64,000 bases of DNA, from positions 806,001 through 870,000 of the forward strand of contig NZ_JAERQM010000001.1 of the NCBI RefSeq assembly GCF_019029495.1, read 5' to 3'. The notes below the pieces were generated by a model that was given only the letters and a program-made list of their open reading frames with translations, did no database searches and had not been told where the DNA came from. Shown piece after piece: positions 25,296 through 34,232 of the stretch. A program made the translations under genes and the position numbers. The DNA comes from Falsiroseomonas oleicola (lineage in GTDB: Bacteria > Pseudomonadota > Alphaproteobacteria > Acetobacterales > Acetobacteraceae). Each line of letters begins with the position of its first letter. Positions within the stretch are counted from its first letter, which is position 1.

Positions 25296-26797
25296 TGCAT
25301 GTCATCGTGGTTGGCGCCGGCATCGGCGGGCTGACCGCCGCCGCCGATCTCGCGCGGCAGGGCGTGCGCGTGACGGTGCTGGAACGCGCGGCGACGGCGG
25401 GCGGCAAGATGCGCCATGTGCGGGCCGGCACCGCCGACATCGATGGCGGCCCCACCGTCTTCACCATGCGCTGGATTTTTGTCCAACTCTTCGCGGATGC
25501 GGGGCGGCGGCTGGAGCATGCGCTGACCCTGCATCGCGCGGATATCCTGGCGCGGCATGCCTGGCGCGAGGGTGGCCAACTTGCCCTCTTTGCGGATGTC
25601 GAACGCTCCGCCGACGCCATCGGCGATTTCGCCGGCGCGCGCGACGCACAGGGCTTTCGCGACTTCGCCGCCCGCAGCGCCGATATTTTCGGGACGTTGA
25701 AGAAAAGCTTCATCGCGGCGCAGCGGCCCTCGCCGCTCGATCTGGTACGGCGGGTCGGGCGACTGGATGCGCTGTGGCGCACGGCGCCCTGGGCGACGAT
25801 GTGGCAGGCGCTCGGCACACATTTCACCGATCCGCGGCTGCGCCAGTTGTTCGGCCGCTACGCGACCTATTGCGGCTGCTCGCCCTTCCTCGCCCCGGCC
25901 ACGCTGATGCTGGTGGCGCATGTCGAGCAGGACGGCGTCTGGCTGGTGGAAGGCGGCATGCGGCGCGTGGCGGACGCGGTGCGCGACCTTGCCGAAAGCC
26001 AGGGCGCGACCTTCCGCTTCGGGGCGGAGGTGCTGGACATCCTGGTGGCCAATGGCCGCGCCGCCGGGGTGCGGCTGGCCGATGGCGAAACACTGGCCGC
26101 CGATGCCGTGGTCTTCAACGGCGATGTCGCCGCCCTGGCGCAGGGGCTGCTCGGCGGCGGTGCCCGGCAGGCGGCACGCGACACGCCGCGCCTGGCCCGC
26201 TCCCTCTCCGCCGTCACCTGGTGCCTGCATGCGCCGACGCAGGGCTTTCCCCTGGTGCATCACAACGTCTTCTTCGCCGAGGACTATGCCGCCGAATTCG
26301 CCGCCATCTTCCGCGGTCGCAAAATCACCGAGGCGCCGACGGTCTATCTCTGCGCGCAGGATCGCGGCCGCGGCACGGTCCCCGCTGGCGCGGCGGAGCG
26401 GCTGCTGCTGCTGGTGAATGCGCCCGCCGATGGCGACCTCGGCGAGATGGCGCCCGACGCGCTGGCCGACCTGCGGGAACGCACCATGGCGCTGCTGCAA
26501 CGCTGCGGCCTGACCATCCAGGCCAGCGCCGCGACCACCACCGCCACCACGCCCGCGGGCTTCCATCGCCTGTTTCCCGGCACCGGCGGCGCGCTGTACG
26601 GCCGCGCCAGCCATGGCGCCACCGGCACCTTCGCACGGCCCGGCGCGGCGTCCCGGCTTCCTGGACTGTATCTCGCGGGGGGTTCGGTGCATCCGGGGCC
26701 GGGCGTGCCGATGGCGGCGATGTCCGGGCGGCTGGCGGCGGCGCGTGTGCTGGCGGACGCGCCGGTCAGCTCCGGCTGGCGCAGCTCGCGGCGATGA
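25295..26797 (+). CDS. crtD: Hydroxyneurosporene/methoxyneurosporene desaturase CrtD
   Basis: This 500-residue flavoenzyme begins with the dinucleotide motif VVGAGIGGLTAAADLA and has GGPTVF and, near its end, LYLAGGSVHPGPGVPMAA, the C-terminal signature of CrtI-type desaturases. FGRYATYCGCSPF is characteristic of CrtD rather than CrtI. CrtD introduces the C-3,4 double bond in acyclic hydroxy- or methoxy-carotenoids of the spirilloxanthin/spheroidene route. It is coupled to the upstream membrane protein. Its 3' end overlaps the DUF4189 gene tail-to-tail by 32 bases. crtC is not adjacent. Confidence 0.85.
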   Translation: MHVIVVGAGIGGLTAAADLARQGVRVTVLERAATAGGKMRHVRAGTADIDGGPTVFTMRWIFVQLFADAGRRLEHALTLHRADILARHAWREGGQLALFADVERSADAIGDFAGARDAQGFRDFAARSADIFGTLKKSFIAAQRPSPLDLVRRVGRLDALWRTAPWATMWQALGTHFTDPRLRQLFGRYATYCGCSPFLAPATLMLVAHVEQDGVWLVEGGMRRVADAVRDLAESQGATFRFGAEVLDILVANGRAAGVRLADGETLAADAVVFNGDVAALAQGLLGGGARQAARDTPRLARSLSAVTWCLHAPTQGFPLVHHNVFFAEDYAAEFAAIFRGRKITEAPTVYLCAQDRGRGTVPAGAAERLLLLVNAPADGDLGEMAPDALADLRERTMALLQRCGLTIQASAATTTATTPAGFHRLFPGTGGALYGRASHGATGTFARPGAASRLPGLYLAGGSVHPGPGVPMAAMSGRLAAARVLADAPVSSGWRSSRR

Positions 26798-27068
26798 CGC
26801 GGCAATGCAGGCCCTGGCCACGGCTGCGGCATTCCGCCATGGCGACGCGCTCCGCCTCCGGCTGGGTGGCGCCGAAGCCGACGCTGACGGAGGTGACGAC
26901 ATAGCTGGCCGGGTCGCTGGTGATGAACAGCGCCCATTGGCTGCGCCGCACCCCCTGCACCGCCGCCCCGCAGGCCTGCGCGCTTTCGCCCAGCAGCCGG
27001 CAGGCCTGCCCGCCGCAGCGCTGCTGCGCCTGGCGATGCGCCGACACCCGGTCCGCCACCGCGGTCAC
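26766..27068 (-). CDS. DUF4189-domain protein without a signal peptide, possibly vestigial
   Basis: The frame encodes 100 residues with the DUF4189 pattern: GAAVQG, WALFITSD, then GFGATQPEAERVAMAEC and a closing Cys. DUF4189 proteins are normally exported, but here no signal peptide fits. The same frame is closed by the crtI stop codon at 27110-27108, leaving only a GTG at 27068. The gene could be reached by read-through after crtI, or it may be a truncated remnant. Function is unknown. Confidence 0.5.
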   Translation of the reverse strand: MTAVADRVSAHRQAQQRCGGQACRLLGESAQACGAAVQGVRRSQWALFITSDPASYVVTSVSVGFGATQPEAERVAMAECRSRGQGLHCRVIAASCASRS

Positions 27069-27107
27069 CAGCCCATGCGCGGCGGAGGGTGCCGGCGCGG
27101 CCTGAAT

Positions 27108-28631
27108 CTATCGCGCTTTGACCAAGGTGCTGCCATGCGGCACCACCTGGTCGAGGATCCTGGCCGAGGAGACCACGCCGGGAACGCCGGCGCCGGGATG
27201 GGTGCCGGCGCCGACGAGGAACAGGCCGGGCAGGTCCTCGCTGACATTGTGCGGACGGAACCACGCGGATTGGAACAGCTGCGGCTCCAGCGAGAAGGCC
27301 GCGCCCTGCACCGAGAGCAGCCGGTCGCGGAAATCCTGCGGGGTCAGGACGCGAGAGGTGACAAGGCTGGCGCCGAGCCCGGGCAGCACCGTCTCCTCCA
27401 GCCGCTTCTCGATGGCGGCGCGGTAGGGTTCTGCGTGTCGGGCCCAGTCGGTGCCGCTGCCGAGATGCGGCACGGGGGACAGCACATAGAAGCTGTCGCA
27501 GCCCGGCGGTGCCAGGGAGGGGTCCGTCGCTGTCGGCCGGTGCAGATACAGCGAAAAGTCGTCGGACAGCACCTTCCGCTCGAAAATGTCGGTCAGCAAT
27601 TCCTGGTAGCGTGGGCCGAGCACCATGGTGTGGTGGTAGACGTCGTCAAAGCGACGATTGGTGCCGAAATACCAGACGAAGAGGCTCATGGAGGAATTGG
27701 CGCGCGCGACCTTGGCATCGGTCCAGCGGCGGCGCTTATGCTCCGAGAGCAGTTTCGTGTAGGTCCAGCCGACATCGGCGTTGGAGACGACGATGTCGGC
27801 GGACAGCGTCTCACCGCCGGCCAGGCGCACGCCGCTGGCGCGGCCATCCCGCACGGTGATCTGCTCGACCTCGACGCCGGTGCGCAGCCTGCCACCGAAA
27901 TGGTGGATGAGGTCCACCAGCCCGTTCACGACGGCGCCCATGCCGCCCATGGCATAGTGCACGCCGTGCAGGCGTTCGAGATGCGCGATCAGGCAGTAAT
28001 AGGCCGTGGTGTTCAGCGGATTGCCGCCAATCAGCAGCGGATGGAAGCTGAAGGCGATGCGCAGCTTGTCATTCGAGAAATAGTCACTGACCTTGCTGTA
28101 GACCGTGCGGTAGCCCTGAAGGCGCAGCATGTCCGGCACGGCGCGCAGCAGCGTGGAAAGCTGGTGGAAGGGCTGATCGGCCAGCTTGGCGAAGGCAACC
28201 TCGAAGATCTTTTCGCTGTCGGCGATGAAGCGCTCGAATCCCGGCAGGTCCTCCGGCGCGATGCGGGCGATCTCGGCGCGTGTCGCGGCAAGGTCGGCGC
28301 TGCAATTCATCACCGTGCCGTCGTCGAAGCGGATGCGGTAGAAGGGGTTCATCGCCCTCAGGTCGAGGTGATCCGACATGCGGCGCCCGGCCAGCGTCCA
28401 CAATTCCTCCAGCAGATAGGGCGCGGTGATGATGGTGGGGCCGGCGTCGAAGGTGAAGCCATCCTGCCGATAGACATAGGCGCGGCCGCCCGGCGCATCG
28501 AGTTTCTCGAGGACTGTCACGCGCCAACCGCGCGCGCCGAGGCGGATCGCGGCGGCGAGGCCACCAAAGCCGGCACCGATGACGATGGCATGCGGGCGGG
28601 TGTCGTGGTGAAGGTCGATGCCGTCCATCAT
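27108..28631 (-). CDS. crtI: Phytoene desaturase CrtI
   Basis: This 507-residue FAD enzyme has the N-terminal VIGAGFGGLAAAIRL, then FDAGPTIIT and the C-terminal LFLVGAGTHPGAGVPGV, the bacterial phytoene desaturase signature. It desaturates phytoene to neurosporene or lycopene at the membrane. GGAG lies ahead of the ATG at 28631. It follows the small membrane protein by 13 bases, and both lie downstream of pufC, so some transcription may come through the puf hairpin. In many purple bacteria crtI sits beside crtB; here they are 12 kb apart. Confidence 0.92.
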   Translation of the reverse strand: MMDGIDLHHDTRPHAIVIGAGFGGLAAAIRLGARGWRVTVLEKLDAPGGRAYVYRQDGFTFDAGPTIITAPYLLEELWTLAGRRMSDHLDLRAMNPFYRIRFDDGTVMNCSADLAATRAEIARIAPEDLPGFERFIADSEKIFEVAFAKLADQPFHQLSTLLRAVPDMLRLQGYRTVYSKVSDYFSNDKLRIAFSFHPLLIGGNPLNTTAYYCLIAHLERLHGVHYAMGGMGAVVNGLVDLIHHFGGRLRTGVEVEQITVRDGRASGVRLAGGETLSADIVVSNADVGWTYTKLLSEHKRRRWTDAKVARANSSMSLFVWYFGTNRRFDDVYHHTMVLGPRYQELLTDIFERKVLSDDFSLYLHRPTATDPSLAPPGCDSFYVLSPVPHLGSGTDWARHAEPYRAAIEKRLEETVLPGLGASLVTSRVLTPQDFRDRLLSVQGAAFSLEPQLFQSAWFRPHNVSEDLPGLFLVGAGTHPGAGVPGVVSSARILDQVVPHGSTLVKAR

Positions 28632-28644
28632 GCTTCTCCTCGCT

Positions 28645-29082
28645 CTACGCCAGGCCGAGCGTAATCAGTGCGAGCACCACGTAGCGTCCGGTCTTGGCGA
28701 TGGCGACCAGCAGCAGGAAGCGCCCAAAAGGCTCGCGCAGCACGCCGGCGGCCAGGGTCAGCGGATCGCCAATGATCGGCGCCCAGCTCAGCAGCAGGGA
28801 CCAGTGGCCCCAGCGCCTGTACCAACCGCTGGCGCGTTCCAGCGCCGCCGGCTTCACGGGGAACCAGCGCCGGTCCTGCCAGCGGATGAGCTGCCGGCCC
28901 AGCAGCCAGTTCACCACGGAGCCCAGCGTATTGCCCGCGCTGGCCACCAGCACCAGCAGCCAGGCGGGTTGCTCGCCCAGCAGCAGCAGCGCGACCAGCA
29001 CAGGTTCCGACTGCATGGGCAGCAGGCTGGCGGCGCCCAGCGCCACCACGAACAATCCGAGCAGTTCCAGCAGCGAGGACAT
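28645..29082 (-). CDS. YqaA/DedA-like small inner-membrane protein
   Basis: This 145-residue protein has three or four hydrophobic segments, with the conserved SAGNTLGSVVNWLLGR and LLSWAPIIGDPLTLAAGVLR blocks of the YqaA branch of the DedA/VTT superfamily. Those proteins are thought to move lipids or help membrane homeostasis. The ATG at 29082 is preferred over 29109 because GAGGCAGGC sits just upstream. It lies between pufC and crtI on the same strand. Its role in the photosynthetic membrane is unknown. Confidence 0.75.
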   Translation of the reverse strand: MSSLLELLGLFVVALGAASLLPMQSEPVLVALLLLGEQPAWLLVLVASAGNTLGSVVNWLLGRQLIRWQDRRWFPVKPAALERASGWYRRWGHWSLLLSWAPIIGDPLTLAAGVLREPFGRFLLLVAIAKTGRYVVLALITLGLA

Positions 29083-29164
29083 GCCTGCCTCTATGCCCCA
29101 TGCGGGCATTGCTGAAAATGCGGCAAGGCCGGCGCCGTGTTGCCACGGAACCGGCCTGCCCGTT

Positions 29165-29193
29165 CCGGCGCACGCCCATGGGGGCGGCGCCGG
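29165..29193 (-). terminator. Strong hairpin directly after pufC
   Basis: The arms CCGGCGC (29165-29171) and GCGCCGG (29187-29193), plus inner CGCCC/GGGCG with one bulged base and an ATGG loop, form a 12-bp GC-rich stem. It starts 3 bases after the pufC stop. There is no U-tract, so it fits an mRNA 3'-end stabiliser or weak terminator for the puf message rather than a classic intrinsic terminator. Confidence 0.6.
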
Positions 29194-29196
29194 CGA

Positions 29197-30270
29197 TCAC
29201 CGCGGCACGGCCGAGGCGGCGCGCAGCGGCGCCTCACTCACCAGCCCCAATTCGGGATAGTCCTGCAACATCGGCGCGCCATAGAAGGGCCGGTTGGCGC
29301 CCTGATGGCAGGTGGCGCAGTTCACCTTCAGCGCATCGCCCGCCACACCAAGCCTCGGCATATGCGGACCTTCCGCGGGACCCCGTGGATTGGCGACCCA
29401 GAGCGGTGTCAGCGGCACGACATAGTTGTTGTTCAGATCCCGCACCATGCGGATGCCATGCCAGGCATTCAACCGTGCGGGCGGACTGGTGGACCAGTTC
29501 GCGAAGGATCGGCTGTTGTGGCAGAAGGTGCAGTTCACGCCGAGGCCTTCCGACATATGCATCATCAGCGCATAGGTCCATTCCGCCTGCATCGTATTGG
29601 CCGGGTTGGTGCCCGGGCCTGATGCCGTGCTGATCACACGGATCTCGTTGTCCTGAAGCAGGAAGGGCGTGAAGGGCTCACCGGGAAGGGAGCTGTCATT
29701 GGCGACCGCCGCCGGGTGGTTCTGCCCACGCGAGGCCTGAAGCCCGTTATGCGGCAGCGGAACCGAGGCCCAGACCTCCGCCGGGACCGGACGGCCACGA
29801 TGGCAGGTGTAGCAGGTGACGCCCGTGGTGCCGACATGCGGCGTCCAATCCGCATTGATGTGCCGCGTCATCTGCAACATGCGGCGCGAGACGACCTTGG
29901 TATAGACCTCGTCGGAGGCCAGGTTCTCGACGTTGTGGCAATAGGCGCAACCCTGTTCCGGCGCGATCCATTCGGTCATCGCCGCCATGATGCGGCCGAA
30001 CTGCGCGACGCTGAGCTCACCCAGGACCTGGACGTTTTCATAGATCTCGCGCGCCTTCTCACCCTCCGTATCCGCCGCCTCCGGTGCTTCCGGGATGCGG
30101 TTGGCGGCGAGGCGCACGGCCTGCGTGCGCGGGTTCACCACCTGCTCCATCGCCACGCCGCGGAAGCCCTGCTGGCTGGTGCTCACCGGCGGTCGTTCGA
30201 AGGTCATCAGCACGATCACGACGCAGAGCGCTGCGGCGAAGACCAGGCCAACCCGTGCCGTGAGGCTCAT
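29197..30270 (-). CDS. pufC: Tetraheme reaction-centre cytochrome c subunit PufC
   Basis: This 357-residue protein has an N-terminal hydrophobic segment (residues 7-23) followed by four CxxCH haem sites: CAYCH at 108, CYTCH at 153, CTFCH at 247 and CATCH at 318. The tetraheme subunit binds the periplasmic face of the reaction centre and re-reduces the special pair. No clear lipobox is present; the helix may act as an uncleaved anchor. The ATG at 30270 overlaps the pufM stop (ATGA). Confidence 0.95.
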   Translation of the reverse strand: MSLTARVGLVFAAALCVVIVLMTFERPPVSTSQQGFRGVAMEQVVNPRTQAVRLAANRIPEAPEAADTEGEKAREIYENVQVLGELSVAQFGRIMAAMTEWIAPEQGCAYCHNVENLASDEVYTKVVSRRMLQMTRHINADWTPHVGTTGVTCYTCHRGRPVPAEVWASVPLPHNGLQASRGQNHPAAVANDSSLPGEPFTPFLLQDNEIRVISTASGPGTNPANTMQAEWTYALMMHMSEGLGVNCTFCHNSRSFANWSTSPPARLNAWHGIRMVRDLNNNYVVPLTPLWVANPRGPAEGPHMPRLGVAGDALKVNCATCHQGANRPFYGAPMLQDYPELGLVSEAPLRAASAVPR

Positions 30271-31262
30271 CGCGGTGCTCCCGTCGTCAGGGCGGGGTCG
30301 ATGACCGGCGCCCAAAGCTGCGGATAGGCCGGTGCGAAATGGCGTTCCACGGCCCAGAGGTACCAATTGTCCACGACGGTGCCGGTCAGCAGGATGCCGA
30401 TGCCACCCGTCAGCGGGCAGAGCACGGCGAACCACCAGGCCCAGCGATGGATGCTCTCGAAGCTGGCATTGAAGCCCATGCACCAGCGCCAGAACAGCGC
30501 ACCACGTTCCGCCGCCGTGCCGCGATCCAGCACCAGCTCGATCTCACGCTCACCGCCGTAGCGGCCGAGTGCGAGGATGGTCGCGCCATGCATCGCGAAC
30601 AGCAGGGTGGAGCCATACAGGAACACGATCGAAAGCGCGTGGAACGGGTTGTAGAACAGGTTGCCGTAGCGGATGGAAAACGCCGCGGTCCAGTCGAGAT
30701 GCGGGAAGATGCCGAAGGGCACCGCCTCGGACCACGACCCCATCAGCACGGGGCGAATGAATCCGAGCACCAGATACAGCCAGATGGCCGCGGCGAAGGC
30801 CCAGGCCACATGGGTGCCCATGCCAAGCGCCCGTGCGCGGCGATAGGTGCGCGCCCACCAGAGCAGAATGGAAACGGTCAGGCAGAAGCCCGCGACGATC
30901 CACCAGCCGCCCTCCCGCAATGGCGGGATGCGCAGCCCGTATTCGGCCGAGGGCGGCTCAAGCGCCAACCAGAACAGTTGGCGGACGAACTGGACAACGT
31001 CCCAGTTCACCGAAGCGAGCATGTTCAGTCCGATGATCTCGATGGCGATGAAGCCGAAGATCAACGAGAGGACGCCGAGCGTGCCGAGATAGACCGGCCC
31101 GATCTGTGCATCGCCAATGCGACCGAACAGATGGACGAAGCCGCCCCGCATCTCGCGTGTCGAATTGCCGACAAGAAGCTGGCCTTCGCCCATCGGCGTG
31201 CCGGGATAGGGCGTGGGCCCCCGGACCTGCACGCGGGTGAAGAGGTTCTGGTATTCAGGCAT
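30267..31262 (-). CDS. pufM: Photosynthetic reaction centre M subunit
   Basis: The 331-residue protein has five hydrophobic helices and the expected M-chain blocks: [15 protein letters not shown] near the start, [21 protein letters not shown] around the special-pair region, [11 protein letters not shown] and [19 protein letters not shown]. It binds bacteriochlorophyll, bacteriopheophytin, quinone and iron with PufL and PuhA. It lies 21 bases after pufL and overlaps pufC. The length is usual for species that also have PufC. Confidence 0.97.
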   Translation of the reverse strand: MPEYQNLFTRVQVRGPTPYPGTPMGEGQLLVGNSTREMRGGFVHLFGRIGDAQIGPVYLGTLGVLSLIFGFIAIEIIGLNMLASVNWDVVQFVRQLFWLALEPPSAEYGLRIPPLREGGWWIVAGFCLTVSILLWWARTYRRARALGMGTHVAWAFAAAIWLYLVLGFIRPVLMGSWSEAVPFGIFPHLDWTAAFSIRYGNLFYNPFHALSIVFLYGSTLLFAMHGATILALGRYGGEREIELVLDRGTAAERGALFWRWCMGFNASFESIHRWAWWFAVLCPLTGGIGILLTGTVVDNWYLWAVERHFAPAYPQLWAPVIDPALTTGAPR

Positions 31263-31283
31263 CTGCGTTTCTCCCCTTCCCCG

Positions 31284-32108
31284 TCAGCGCCAGATCGGCA
31301 GGTTGAGCCACCAGCCCCACCATTCGGGCCAGCCGCGCGTCCAGAACGGTCCGCTGATGACGATGCACACGGCACTCCAGAACCCGGCCGAGAGCGCCAG
31401 GAACAGGCCGAGGCGATGGATGCCGAGCGTGCCGATCGAGTAGCCGATCAGGTCACGGAAATAGGTGTTCTCATGTTCAGCGGTCTTCACCACCTCGCCC
31501 TTGGCAGGGTTCAGCGCCGACAGCACCAGGCCGCCATGCATCGACAGCGCCAGCGTCGTGGTGAAGAAGAACGTCACCGCGATCATATGTGCCGGATTGT
31601 AGTGGAAATGCAGGTGCTGGTAGCCGACGTTCGACACCCAGTCGAGGTGGCTGAAGATGCCGTAGGGGAAGCCGTGCCCCCAGGCGCCCATCAGCACCGG
31701 GCGGACCACCACCAGCGTGATGTAGGCGAACACCGCGACGCCATAGGCGATCGGGATGTGATAGCCCATGCCCAGCTTGCGCGAGATCTCCGCCTGGCGC
31801 AGTGCCCAGGACACGAAGGCCCCGATCGCGCAGACCGTGATCGCCTGCCACAAGCCACCCTGCGCCATCGGTGCCAGGCGCAGACCGTAGCTGAGATCGG
31901 GCGGCGCGATGTTGATGAGCCAGGGATTGAAGGTGCCGCCCATCGCCGCGCCCATCAGGATCAGGCCGACACCGATGAAGGTGAAGAAGGCCGTGGTCAC
32001 CCCGAAGAACCCGACCCAGAACGGGCCTATCCAGAAATCAAAGAGGTCGCCGCCCACCAGGGTGCCCCCGCGGACGCGATATTTCCGCTCGAAAGTCAGT
32101 ATCGCCAT
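31284..32108 (-). CDS. pufL: Photosynthetic reaction centre L subunit
   Basis: The 274-residue protein starts [15 protein letters not shown], the near-universal PufL N-terminus, and has [35 protein letters not shown] (special-pair and pigment ligands), [13 protein letters not shown] and the C-terminal [14 protein letters not shown]. With PufM it forms the pigment-binding core of the reaction centre. The 119-base gap to pufA holds RNA hairpins that probably set the LH1 to reaction-centre ratio. Confidence 0.97.
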   Translation of the reverse strand: MAILTFERKYRVRGGTLVGGDLFDFWIGPFWVGFFGVTTAFFTFIGVGLILMGAAMGGTFNPWLINIAPPDLSYGLRLAPMAQGGLWQAITVCAIGAFVSWALRQAEISRKLGMGYHIPIAYGVAVFAYITLVVVRPVLMGAWGHGFPYGIFSHLDWVSNVGYQHLHFHYNPAHMIAVTFFFTTTLALSMHGGLVLSALNPAKGEVVKTAEHENTYFRDLIGYSIGTLGIHRLGLFLALSAGFWSAVCIVISGPFWTRGWPEWWGWWLNLPIWR

Positions 32109-32127
32109 CGCATGACGCTCCCAAATG

Positions 32128-32149
32128 GGCGGGGTGCGTAGAACCCGCC
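32128..32149 (-). terminator. pufA-pufL intercistronic hairpin 2 (proximal to pufL)
   Basis: GGCGGG (32128-32133) pairs with CCCGCC (32144-32149) around a 10-base loop, 19 bases upstream of the pufL start. With the larger stem at 32169-32201 it resembles the puf decay-blocking stem-loops of other purple bacteria. Confidence 0.5.
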
Positions 32150-32168
32150 TGTGACATCGTCCCGGGCA

Positions 32169-32201
32169 GCGGGTGAGGTTTGCACTGCCAACCCCACCCG
32201 C
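32169..32201 (-). terminator. pufA-pufL intercistronic hairpin 1
   Basis: GCGGGTG (32169-32175) pairs with CACCCGC (32195-32201), and inner GGTT (32177-32180) pairs with AACC (32190-32193) across one mismatch. Such stems slow 3'-to-5' decay of the pufBA part of the message, so LH1 is made in excess over L and M. Confidence 0.6.
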
Positions 32202-32221
32202 GACCCGACAACGCCGCCTTC

Positions 32222-32239
32222 GCCCTGCTAGCGCAGGGC
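32222..32239 (-). terminator. Hairpin at the 3' end of pufA
   Basis: GCCCTGC (32222-32228) and GCAGGGC (32233-32239) form a 7-bp stem with a TAGC loop that includes the pufA stop codon. It is the first of three stems between pufA and pufL. Confidence 0.5.
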
Positions 32240-32413
32240 TCCGACCGGTTGCCCCGGGGTGAAGGTCGCCGGCGTCGCGCACCAGCCCCAATGGTCGCAG
32301 TAGCGCGGGGATGCGAGCACAACGATGTGCAGCAACCCCGATACGGCGATCACGCCGACCATCGCCAGGAACAGCGATCGCCGCGGGTCCACAACCATCC
32401 AGATCTTATGCAT
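32228..32413 (-). CDS. pufA: LH1 alpha polypeptide PufA
   Basis: This 61-residue antenna protein has the classic N-terminus [14 protein letters not shown], one membrane helix and the bacteriochlorophyll-ligand histidine at residue 29 (SGLLHIVVL). The C-terminal tail is odd: it has two cysteines and a histidine (YCDHWGWC, Cys39 and Cys45) just after the helix on the periplasmic side. The ATG follows GAGGAG. It is 36 bases downstream of pufB. Confidence 0.93.
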   Translation of the reverse strand: MHKIWMVVDPRRSLFLAMVGVIAVSGLLHIVVLASPRYCDHWGWCATPATFTPGQPVGALR

Positions 32414-32449
32414 TGCTTCTGTCTCCTCTCTGTCGTCGGGCCAGGCGCC

Positions 32450-32629
32450 TCAGAAGAAGCGCCAGTCCGGCGGGACGATCTGGTTGCCGTAAACCAGCGG
32501 CCGCCACAGCCACACCAGGATATGCGCGCCCATCGAAGCGAAGACGGCGAAGGCCCAACCCTGGATCAACAGGGAATGGATCTCGCGCGCCTCGCCTTCG
32601 GTCAGGCCGGTCTTTGAACCTTCGGCCAT
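32450..32629 (-). CDS. pufB: LH1 beta polypeptide PufB
   Basis: The 59-residue protein has GLTEGEAREIH at the N-terminus, one hydrophobic helix, His18 and the pigment-binding His36 (GAHILVWLWRP), and the WRP-containing C-terminal end typical of beta chains. It pairs with PufA around the reaction centre. GGAGG lies eight bases before the ATG at 32629; an upstream in-frame start at 32644 would overlap that site. No pufQ or pufX was found around it. Confidence 0.95.
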   Translation of the reverse strand: MAEGSKTGLTEGEAREIHSLLIQGWAFAVFASMGAHILVWLWRPLVYGNQIVPPDWRFF

Positions 32630-32646
32630 CAATTCGACCTCCAACT

Positions 32647-32681
32647 GGCCTTTCGGCCGCTACCGCGCTGATCCCGCGCGG
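32647..32681 (-). promoter_or_regulatory. pufB 5' leader hairpins
   Basis: On the minus-strand RNA, CCGCGC/GCGCGG (32663-32668 with 32676-32681) forms a 6-bp stem. Just before the pufB ribosome site, GGCC-GAAA-GGCC (32647-32658) forms a GNRA-capped stem. Such 5' stems protect puf mRNA in related bacteria. The 139-base bchZ-pufB gap holds no gene. Confidence 0.5.
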
Positions 32682-32768
32682 CTGGGATGGACTTGGCGGG
32701 ACACCGCCAGGACCGACCTGCAAACCGCCGACGGCGACTGGCAGGATCGGAAGGATGCAGGGGCCGCG

Positions 32769-34229
32769 TCACGCGACGCCCTCCGCAACTTGGTGCACGA
32801 CCACGTCGCCCAGCTCGCGCTGAACACGTTCGCGCAGGATGCGCGTCTCGCCGGCCGCGCGGGCGGCGCGTTCCACCGCCTCCCGCAGGCGCTTGGCGGC
32901 GGAGATACGCAGAAGGAAGGGCTCAGCCTCGACATGCGCGTCGAGCAGGGCGACTGCGTCGTCATCCCAGATCTCGGCGGCACGCGCAGGCGTCGGCTCG
33001 ACGCGGTCGAGATCGGTGCCGAGCGGAATCATGTGGAACAGCGCATCGAACAGCGCGTTGCAGTATTCCTGCACGATGTAGGTGGCGCCGGCATAGCCCA
33101 TGAAGGGCGTGCCGGTGGCGCGGCGGATGATCGCGCCCGGAAAGCTCGCTGGGATGTACATGGCACGGGACTTCAGCTCCGCCGCGTACATGCGCTCGTT
33201 GAAGCTGCCGAACAGCACCAGCGGGGGCGACGTCTTCATCGCTTCCCGCACCGCGGCATTGTCCGGCTTCTCGCCCGCCTTGCGGCTGAAGGCGAAGGCG
33301 CAGGGCACGCCCATTTCCTCGCCGAGGAAACGCTGCAGGCCACGGGCGTAGGTATCCGTTGCGACGACCGCGAAGCTGGCACTGGCAAAAAAGTCCTGGG
33401 TGACGCTGCGCCACAGGTCCCAGATCGGCTTGATGGTGGTGTGCTTCTCCCGCTCGATGAAAGGCTCGGGGTCGAGGCCCGTCATCTCGCCGAGCTTGCG
33501 GAGGAAGTTGGTTGTGGCGAAAAGGCCCATCGGCGCGCGCAGCCAGGGGCGTTCCAGCTCCTCGCACAGCTTCTGGCCGAATTCGCGATACATGCAGACG
33601 TTGACATCCGCATCGGGCAGTTTGGCGATATCCTCGACATGGCTGCCGAGCGGGAACACCAGGTTCACCTCGCAGCCGATGCCTTCCACCAGACGCCGGA
33701 TCTCGGCCAGGTCGGACGGCATGTTGAAGGTGCCGTAGATCGGGCCGATGATGTTGACGCGCGGCGTGGCGCCGAGCTTCGGATTGCGCGCCCGCATCTT
33801 GCGGCCGCGGGCGCCGAATTCGGTCCAGAGCCACATGATGGCGCGGTCGGCGGCCTGCCACTGGTCCTCGTCGATGGTGCGGCAGATGAAGCGCTGCAGG
33901 TTGCTGCCCTGCGGCGTCACGCCGCCGCCGATCATCTCGGCGATGGAACCGGTGACGACCACGGCCGGCAGCTCGCGATCCTGCGTGCCGGCGGCGCGGC
34001 GCATGGAATCCTCGGTGCCGTTCTTGGACAGGCTGTCCTCGTCGAGGCCGGTGACGACCACGGGCAGCTCATGCGGCGGCAGCGCATCCGTGTAGTGCAG
34101 CACGGCGGTGACGGGCAGGTTCTCGCAGCCCACCGGGCCGTCGATCACCACGCGCAATCCACGCACGGCGGAGAAGGCGTAGATCGCGCCCCAATAGCCA
34201 CCGGCCCTGTCGTGATCGAGGACAAGCAT
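32769..34229 (-). CDS. bchZ: Chlorophyllide a reductase subunit Z
   Basis: This 486-residue protein is nitrogenase-like: [21 protein letters not shown] near the start supplies the cluster-binding cysteine region, and [32 protein letters not shown] and [11 protein letters not shown] follow the BchZ pattern. With BchX and BchY it reduces ring B of chlorophyllide a. It starts 3 bases after the bchY stop. The C-terminal helix-rich part (PCP-red-like) is typical. Location is cytoplasmic, oxygen-sensitive. Confidence 0.95.
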   Translation of the reverse strand: MLVLDHDRAGGYWGAIYAFSAVRGLRVVIDGPVGCENLPVTAVLHYTDALPPHELPVVVTGLDEDSLSKNGTEDSMRRAAGTQDRELPAVVVTGSIAEMIGGGVTPQGSNLQRFICRTIDEDQWQAADRAIMWLWTEFGARGRKMRARNPKLGATPRVNIIGPIYGTFNMPSDLAEIRRLVEGIGCEVNLVFPLGSHVEDIAKLPDADVNVCMYREFGQKLCEELERPWLRAPMGLFATTNFLRKLGEMTGLDPEPFIEREKHTTIKPIWDLWRSVTQDFFASASFAVVATDTYARGLQRFLGEEMGVPCAFAFSRKAGEKPDNAAVREAMKTSPPLVLFGSFNERMYAAELKSRAMYIPASFPGAIIRRATGTPFMGYAGATYIVQEYCNALFDALFHMIPLGTDLDRVEPTPARAAEIWDDDAVALLDAHVEAEPFLLRISAAKRLREAVERAARAAGETRILRERVQRELGDVVVHQVAEGVA

Positions 34230-34232
34230 GAT

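Noticed and set aside
32630-32768. pufQ or another gene between bchZ and pufB
   Set aside because: No frame with a start and family-like sequence exists in these 139 bases; the stretch holds hairpins and the pufB ribosome site only.
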